Source of the DNA: Diacronema lutheri
Lineage: Eukaryota > Haptophyta > Pavlovophyceae > Pavlovales > Pavlovaceae
Assembly: GCA_019448385.1 (NCBI GenBank)
Contig: JAGTXO010000010.1
Coordinates: 1-64,000 of the forward strand
DNA length: 64,000 bases
Direction of reading: 5' to 3'
Below are positions 57,012-64,000 of this stretch, piece by piece. Numbering within the stretch: the first letter of the stretch is position 1; the number at the start of each line of letters is the position of its first letter. The notes beneath the pieces were generated by a model. It did not search any database. It had not been told where the DNA came from and saw only the letters and a program-made list of their open reading frames with translations. Both the position numbers and the translations under genes were made by a program.

Positions 57012-60000
57012 ATGCAGGCGCAGGCGATCGGCTCTGACGCAAAGGTGGACGCCGCAGTCGAGCGCGTCGTCCGCCATGGCGGCACGAGCCTCGACTTGTG
57101 CGGAGCCGCGTCGCACCTCAACCTCGCGCCGCGCCTGACCACGCTCCCGCCCGCCGTCTTCGGCGCGGCGCACCTGCTGCAGCTCGACTGCTCGTCAAAC
57201 GAGCTCGCGGCGCTACCCGAGGACATTGGCCGCCTCACCGCGCTGCAGCGCCTCGACGCGAGCTCGAATCGGCTCACGGCGCTGCCGGACGCGATCGGCT
57301 CGCTCGCCGCGCTGCGCGAGCTGCTGCTGCACGCGAACCGGCTGGGCGCGCTGCCGCACAGCCTCGCCCGCCTCATTCCGTCCCAGCCGCAGCACGTCAG
57401 CGGGACCGTCGCCGTCACCGCCGGCGGCGCCCTTCTCGCGCTCACGCTCCACGGCAACGAGACGTTACCGCCGGCCGCGCGCGCACTCGCGACCGAGTCC
57501 GGCAAGATCGACACGCGCGCATGGGCGGCCTTTTTTGGCGGCGTCGAGCCCGCGCGCGCGCAGTTGGCGCCGCCGCAGGGCCACGCGCCGCCGCCGACGC
57601 CGCAGCCGGCGCAACCGCCCGTGCAACCGTCGCGGCTGGGCCAGCCACCCACCCAGCCGACGCCGCAGCCGGCGCAACCGCCGGCGCAGCCGCAACCGCC
57701 GCCGCAGCCGCAACCGCCGGCGCAGCCGCTCGCGCCGGCGCAACCAACGGCCTTCGCCGCGCCGCAGCCGCCGGCGCCGCACAAGGCGGCGGGACGCGCC
57801 GCGCCGCTCGCGCGCGCCGCGCCGCGCGCCGCTGTGGCGGGCGGTCGCGCGAGCGGCGGTGGCGCGCGCGCGGGCGGCACAGGCGCGCTCGCCGCCGCGC
57901 GCGCGCGCATCGCCGACCCGCCGTCCGCGCGCGACGCGCCCGAGCGCGCGCGCGCGGACGCGGCGGCGGACGCGCTGCGCGCGCTCGTCGGGGCGTTTTG
58001 CGATACCGACGCGCGTGAGCCGCTCGGTGTGGGCCGGCTGCGCGCGCTGCTCGACGCGTGCGTCGCGGCGGGCGTGCCGCGCGCCGCGGCGGCCAACGCG
58101 CGCGCGCCCGACGGCAGCCCGCTGATCCACCTCGCCGCAACTTCCGAGAAAGCTCCGATCGAGTCCGAGGCGGCGGCCGTCCGGCTGCTGTGCGAGTCCG
58201 GCGCCGACCCGGACGCGATCGACCCGGACCTGTCGGACACGGCGCTGCACCGCGCTGCGTACAACGCGAACGCGCCCGTCGCCGCCGCGCTCCTCGCGTG
58301 CCGCGCCGACCCGAACACGCGCGACCGCGGGCCCGAGGGGCGCACGCCGCTACACATTGCCGTGACGTCCTCCTTCGCGTCGGCGCCGCAGCGCGTCGGC
58401 GCGCGCGACGAGGTGGCGGTGCTGCTGCTGCGCGCGCGCGCGGACGCGGCGCGCGCCGATCGCGCCGGCCACGGCGCGCTGCACGCCGCGTTGCGCACGC
58501 CGGTCGGCCGACCGGACGCGCCGGACGCGCGCACGTGGCCGCTCGACGCGCCGCTGCTGCGGCTGCTGCTCGAGCACGCGCCGGGCGGGCGCGCAGGAGC
58601 GGCGCGCCTCGCGCGCGCGCACACGCGCGACCGCGCGCGCCGCACGCCGCTCGGGCTGCTCGCGCACGCCGTCGCGCTCGGCGTCGGCGTTGAGCAGCGC
58701 GCGCCCGCCGACGGCGGCGGCGGCGGCGCGCGCGCGCTGTCGCAGCCGGCGCCGAGCGGCGGCGCGCCGACGGGCGCGGCCGCCGGCCGGCGGCTGCTGC
58801 AGTGCGCGCAGCTGGTGCTCAACGCCTCCGGCCCGGCAGCGCTCGCCGACACGGACGGCGCGACCGGCCGCACGCCGCTGTGCGAGTTGGCGCGCGCTGC
58901 AGCCGCCGACGGCGCACTCGCCGGCGCGCTCATCGGCATGTGCCTCGACGCGCTGGCGTTGCCCGCGGCCGCGGCCACGCACGCGGCGGTGGACGCGCCG
59001 TCCGCCTCGCCGTCGCCCGTCCGCCATCGCCCGTCCGCCCTCGCCGTGCTCTCGCCCGCGCGGCCGCATGGCGAGAACGCTCTCATGCTTGCGGGCGCGC
59101 ACGCGGACGAGGCCACGACCGCCGCGCTGCTCGCGGCCGCGGCGGGCGGTGGCGGCGGCGGCGGCGGCGGCGAGCTCGCGGCGCGCGCGGTCGCGGCAGT
59201 TGATGCGCTCAACCGTTCCGGACTTTCCTATGCGGCAGCCGCCGGCCGTCCGGACTCGCTCGCCTTGCTGCTGCGCGCCGCGGCGGCGGCCGGCGGCGCC
59301 AACGCGGACGGCGCGGTGCGCGCGCGCGACGCGAGCGGCGCATCGGCGCTGCACCACGCGGCAGCCGCCGCCTCGCCCGACTGCGTCCGTCTGCTCCTCG
59401 ACGCGCGCGCCGACGCGCGCGCCCTTGACGCGCGCGGGCGATCCGCGCTCGTGCTCGCCCTCGCGCCCGGACCGAGGGCGGCGAGCGCGCCCGGACCGCA
59501 GGGGCCGTACGGTCCGGGCGCGCTCGCGGGCCTGTGGGCCGGTGCGCAGAGCGCGCGCGCACCGGCAACGGCTGCGCCGCCCGCGTCGGCAGCCATGGCG
59601 ACGGCAGCCATGGCGACGGCAGCCATGGCGACGCCTTTTGACGAAATCGTCGCCGCGCGCGCCGCGCGCGTGGCCGAGCTCGACGCGCGCGCGCGCGTGC
59701 CCCCAACGCCCGCCGCGCCAGCTGGCGCCACGGGGCCGGCCGCGCCGGCCGCGCCAGCTCGCGGCGGCGGCGGCGTCGGCATCGGCGTCGGCGGCGTGGA
59801 GGCCGCCGCCGCGTCGCTCGCGCTGCGCGCGCAGTGCGCGCGCCTCCTCGTTGAGGCGGACAGAGCGCAGCGCACGATGGCCGACAGAGCGCAGCGCACG
59901 ATGGCGGACAGAGCGCAGCGCACGATGGCCGACGCGCGCACGCGCGTGCCCGAGTCCGCCGCCGAGCCGGCGCTCGCGGGCGTGGCGGCGGTGGACGGGC

Positions 60001-63000
60001 TGACGCCGCTCGCCGCCGCCGCGCAGCTCACGGACGACGCCGAGCTGCTCGAGCTCCTCCTCCATTCGCTGAACGAGCCGCCGCCGCCGCCGCAGCAGCA
60101 GCCGCCGCCGGCGGCGCGCGCGCACGTGGACGCGGATGCGGACGGTGGCGCGCGCGGCGGTGCCATGGGCGCCCTCGGCGGGTTCGTCAGGGGCGCCGCG
60201 AACGGTTTTGCTTTTGCCAAGGGTGCTGCAAACGATGGCGGCGGTGCGAGCCAGGACGCACCGAGCCAGGACGGTGTTTCGTCAAGCACCGCCGCGGCGC
60301 CTCCACGGGCGCCCGCCCTGCTCGCCACTTCCGCCGAAGGCCAGGCGCTCGCCTCGGCGCTCGTCGCCGCGTGCGCCGCCGGCCACCCGACGGCCGCGCG
60401 CCTTGTCCTCGAGCAGCTGCGCGGCCGCGTATCGCCCGACCCGGCGCTGGGCAGCGCGCCATTTGCTGCGCCGCCGTCCGCGTGGACCGTGCCCGCCAGT
60501 GCGCTGCACGCCGCGGCCGCGTCGGGCTGCGATGGCGCGCTCGCCGCGCTGCTCACGCCGCCGCCGCCACCGGCGACGGGCGCCACGGCGCGCGCCGCCG
60601 GAGGCGACAGCGCGCGCCACGGCGCGCGCGCCGCGCCGTCGGGCGCGCCCGCCGACCAGTGGGTGCGCGCGTGTGTCGGCCTCATCGACGGCCGCTCACG
60701 CCGCTCGCCGCTCGCGCACGCGTGCGCGGCCGCGCGCGACGCTGCCGTGCAGCTCCTCCTCGCCGCTGCACCTCCGCACGGCGCCGATGGCGCCGCCGAC
60801 TCGGCCGCGCGACACGCCGGCGGCGCGGCGGCGGCGGCTGCGTCCGGCATCGAGCGGCGCTTCGTGGGCACGATCACGCTGCACGCTCTCCGCCTCTCGC
60901 GCCCGCTCTCCGCCTTTGACGGTGCGCTCGGCGCGCGCACGCGCGCGTTCCGCCTCGAGGCTGACCTGCCGGGCGTTGACGAAACGAGCTATTTGAAATT
61001 CCAGGAGCTCGTGCCGGCGAGCGCGCAGCGGATCGCGCCGCCGCCGGCAGCGCTTGAGCCGCAGCCGGCGGCGGCGACGGCGGCGGCGGCGGCGACGACG
61101 AAGGCGACGAAGGCGACGACGGCGGCGGGCGTGGGCGCCGGCGCGGGCGCAGGCGCCGAGTGGCGGGAGTGGCAGTTGAATGAGCGACTGAGTGCGGGCA
61201 TGGTGGTACACTGGGCGCCGAGCGCCGAGCAGCTCACACTCGTGCCGCAGCAGCCGCTGCAGCCGCCGCACGCTACACGTGCTGCGCTCGGCGGCGCGGC
61301 GGGCGGGTGCCCGACCCCGGCCGTTGGCAGCGCGGGCGGCGGCGCGGGCGGCGGCGTGGGCGGTGGCGTGGGCGGTGGCGTGGGCGGTGGCGCGGGCGCC
61401 GGCTTGTGCGGTGGCGCAAGTGGTGGCGCCAACCTTGCCGTCGGCGGCAGCACGGCAGATGAGGTTGAGTTTTACCTTGTCGCGCTCTCGCACACGCAGC
61501 CCGAGCTGCCGGCGGGCTCGCCGCACGCCACGCCCGCTGGCAGCGCGGCGGGCGCGGCGGACGCGGCGGGCGCGGCGGGCGCGGCGGGCCCGGCCACGCC
61601 GCGCGCGCAAAACGTGGGCATTGCCTACCTGCCCGCCCTGCGCGCCGGGAGCCGCCTCGAGCTGCCGCTGCGCGACGAGAGCGAAGTTCACGTGATCGGC
61701 AGCGTGCTCGTTACATATCACGTGACGCCCGCGAGCGTGCTCGTTACATATCACGTGACGCCCGCGCCGGACGACGCGCCGGACGCGCGCGGCGCGCGTG
61801 GCGCGCTCGCGGTCGCGCTGCCGTGCGGCAACGATGGCTGCGCGGATCCGGACGGGAGGGAGCGGTCCGGGCTGCGCCGGACTTCGCTCATGCTCGCGGC
61901 GGGCGGCGAGCACGTGCCCCCATCCGCCGTCCCGGGCGGTAACGGCGGTAACGGCGGTAATTGCGGCGCAGAACCGGGTGCGCACGCACCCGTGCCCGCG
62001 CACTCGGATGCGGGCGATGGCGCACGCGCCGACGCCGACGCCGACGCCGACGCGGACGCGGGAGCGGAGGCGGAGGCGGAGGCGGAGGCGGAGGAGGAGG
62101 CGGAGACGGAGGCGGGGGCGCGCGCGGCGATCGTCGGTCGGCTGCTGCGTGCGCGCGCGGACCCGGCGCTCACCGACACGCACGGCCGCACCGCGCTGCA
62201 CTACGCCGCGTGCCACGCGCGCGGCGCCCTGTGCGTCGACGCGCTGCTCCGGCCGCCACCCGAGCCCGTTACCGGCGGCGAGCCCGTTACTGGCGGCTCA
62301 GCGCGTGGAGCCCTGTCACCGCCAGCCGCGCCTGTCGCGCCGCCCGCTGACGCGCAGCCGTACGCCAGGTCGCCCATCGAGGCCGTCGACGCGGCCGGAC
62401 GAACGCCCCTTCTCACCGCCGCCGCGGCAGGCGCGACGGCAGCCATGACTGCGCTCTTGAGCGCAGGCGCGGACGCGAGCGCGCGTGACGCGCGCGCGCG
62501 CGGCTGGGTGGAGCTCGCGGCGGTGGGCGGGCACGCGAACACCTTGCGCGCGCTGCTCGCGCACGAGCGCGCGGCAGCCGCCGCGTCGCCGCCCGCGCTT
62601 GCCGCCGCGCTGCGCGCCGCGCTGCGCGCCGGCCGCACCGACGCCGCGCTCGCGCTGCACGCGCACCTGCGCAGCGCCGTTACGACCGACGTTACGGCGG
62701 GCGTTACGGCGGACGTTACGGCGGACGTTACGGCGGGCGTTACGGCGGGCGTTACGGCGGGCGTTACGGCCGTCACGCGGGCGCAACCGGCGCACGACGC
62801 TTCACCGACGAGCGCGCAGGCCGCCGCGCCCGTCATCAGAGCGCCGCCCGCCGCGCCGCCCGCCGCGCCGCCCGCCGCGCCGCCCGCCGCGCCGCCCGCC
62901 GCGTCCACAGCGTCCGAGACCGCCGAGATCTTCCGCTTCGCCGCGCTCGCCGCGCACGAGGACGCGGAAGTCGTCCTCGTCGACCTGCTCCGCCGTCGGC

Positions 63001-64000
63001 TGCTGCCCGGCGCAGCCGCGCCGGGCGGCGCGGCGGGCAGCGACGAGGACGACGGCGCCGACGACGCTGACGGTGATGACGGCACCGCCGTTACAGCCGT
63101 TACAGCCGTTACCGGCTGTAACCTGCCGTTACAGCTCGTGCGCGCGCACTGGGGTGCGCTGCTCCACGCGGCCGTTGGCGGCGGCGCGGCGCGCGCGTGC
63201 GCGCTGCTCGCGGCCGCCGCGCCGCGCGACGCGCTGCTCGCGCGCGCCGCGGACGGCATATGGACACCGCTCGGCGCGGCGCTCGCCACGCGACGGATGG
63301 CGTTACACGCGAGGCTCAGTGTAACCGTCATGGCGCGCCTGCGCGTGCGCTGCGAGGTCGTCTTCGCGCCCGCCGGCGGCGCGGGCGCGCCGCCGTCCGC
63401 CGGCGGCGAACGCATCGCGCTGAGCCGTGCGGAGCGCACCGCCTCGCAACACGCGCACGCCGCAGCCCTACTGCTGCGCGAGCGCTGGCCGGGCCTGCAC
63501 GTGCGCGTCTCACCTGTCGGCAAGGGAGCAGGTGCGGCCAAGTAACGCGGCGGCTCTGCGCATATGCGACAGCGCCGGCCTCCGGGCGTGCACGAGTCAG
63601 CGGCCGCGCTGGCCGGGCCTGCACGTGCGGCCGCGCGCCCTCAACGCGGCGCGCCTCATCGTACGTCCGCCCGCGTCCGTGCGCTCCCGCCGCGCGCGCG
63701 CGCCCGCGCCCGCACCCGCGCCCGCGCGCGCGCCCATGCGCCGCAGGCCTTTTCGAAGTGCTCGCCGTTCGCGAGGCGACGGAGCACGTCGACTTCGCGC
63801 ACGCGCACGTGCCGTCGGCCGTCGCCGCGAGCGGCGCCGACGGCGCGGTCGCTGAGCCGCCGGCGCCGCGCGCGGGCGCTGGTCGAGCGGGCGAGGGACG
63901 GCACACGACCATCGTCTTCTCGCGCCACCGCGCTGGCCGCTTCCCGACCGACGCCGAGCTCGTCGGCGCGCTCGCGCGCACGCTCGAGGGCGGGGGCGAT
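57012..64000 (+). CDS. Giant LRR-ankyrin protein with Rdx (selenoprotein W-like) C terminus, partial
   Basis: Exon 57012-63531 and exon 63747-64000 (continuing beyond the window), more than 2,250 aa. Residues about 25-150 form leucine-rich repeats (LLQLDCSSNELAALPEDIGRL, LQRLDASSNRLTALPDAIGSL). A Pro/Gln linker precedes many ankyrin repeats (SPLIHLAA, TALHRAAYNANAPVAAALL, RTPLHIAV, SALHHAAAAASPDCVRLLLDA, RTALHYAACHARG, RTPLLTAAAAGATAAMTALL). Between them is a C2-like beta block (FVGTITLHALRLSRPLSAF). The end LRVRCEVVFAPAGGAG, LRERWPGLHVRVSPVGKGAG, spliced to LFEVLAVREATEHV and IVFSRHRAGRFPTDAELVGAL, follows an Rdx/SelW domain. The TAA at 63543 lies in the intron (G/GTGCGG...CGCAG). The CxxC/U site reads AxxG. 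Probably a scaffold. Confidence 0.75.

Noticed and set aside
57012-63541. Long minus-strand open frames opposite the ankyrin gene
   Set aside because: They are mirror frames of very GC-rich coding DNA; residues are Arg/Ala/Pro noise without domain pattern.
63427-63855. Independent 142-codon ORF at the right end
   Set aside because: It overlaps the intron and second exon of the ankyrin-Rdx gene in another frame, and the alternative frame gives a convincing Rdx strand and helix.

Overview
This window is nuclear DNA from a GC-rich unicellular alga with a secondary plastid. It starts at a chromosome end: a C-rich telomere-type array opens the window at base 1. Genes are packed on both strands, often with fewer than 100 bp between divergent start codons, and are split by short GC-rich introns (donor usually GTGCG, acceptor usually CGCAG, occasionally a GC donor). 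Several plastid-type proteins (ribosomal protein L1, zeta-carotene desaturase, a SufA/IscA-type Fe-S protein, an M48 plastid protease) begin with an ER signal-like segment followed by a basic stretch, as expected for secondary red plastids. The extreme GC content, the SLC4 bicarbonate transporter, the low-complexity Ala/Gly/Pro proteins and the GC-AG introns fit a haptophyte, perhaps a pavlovophyte. That placement is inference.

Layout. 1-391: telomere. 826-2517: subtelomeric ankyrin-type gene and a broken proline-rich ORF. 2782-8774: PP2C phosphatase, V-ATPase subunit d, plastid L1. 8775-14715: an uncertain small gene, a proline-rich membrane glycoprotein-like protein, the M48 protease, and a small Cys-motif gene beside an AT-rich island. 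14716-24248: esterase-like hydrolase, zeta-carotene desaturase, THO complex subunit 1, a GT25 glycosyltransferase, and a MAP kinase with a TEY activation loop. 24449-33170: a large CH/TPR protein, a single-domain voltage-gated cation channel, and a decayed kinase/armadillo pseudogene. 33648-46649: SLC4 bicarbonate transporter, a secreted J-domain protein, a large uncharacterised protein, and an ABCF ATPase. 46692-48835: a previously unremarked inverted-repeat element (two 636-bp arms, about one mismatch). 49060-64000: a transglutaminase-like membrane protein, a phospholipase A2-like protein, the Fe-S protein, and a giant LRR/ankyrin protein whose end splices onto a selenoprotein-W-like (Rdx) fold and runs off the window.

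The genes do not form one pathway. They are a mixed housekeeping set: vacuolar acidification, plastid translation, carotenoid synthesis, Fe-S assembly, mRNA export, MAPK/PP2C signalling, bicarbonate and cation transport. The most novel parts are the inverted-repeat element, the ankyrin-Rdx fusion that has lost the redox cysteines, a four-fold internal repeat in the transglutaminase-like protein, and a J domain that can only be joined by a non-AG splice. Exon joins were worked out by hand from frame, splice dinucleotides and family alignment from memory. No search was run.
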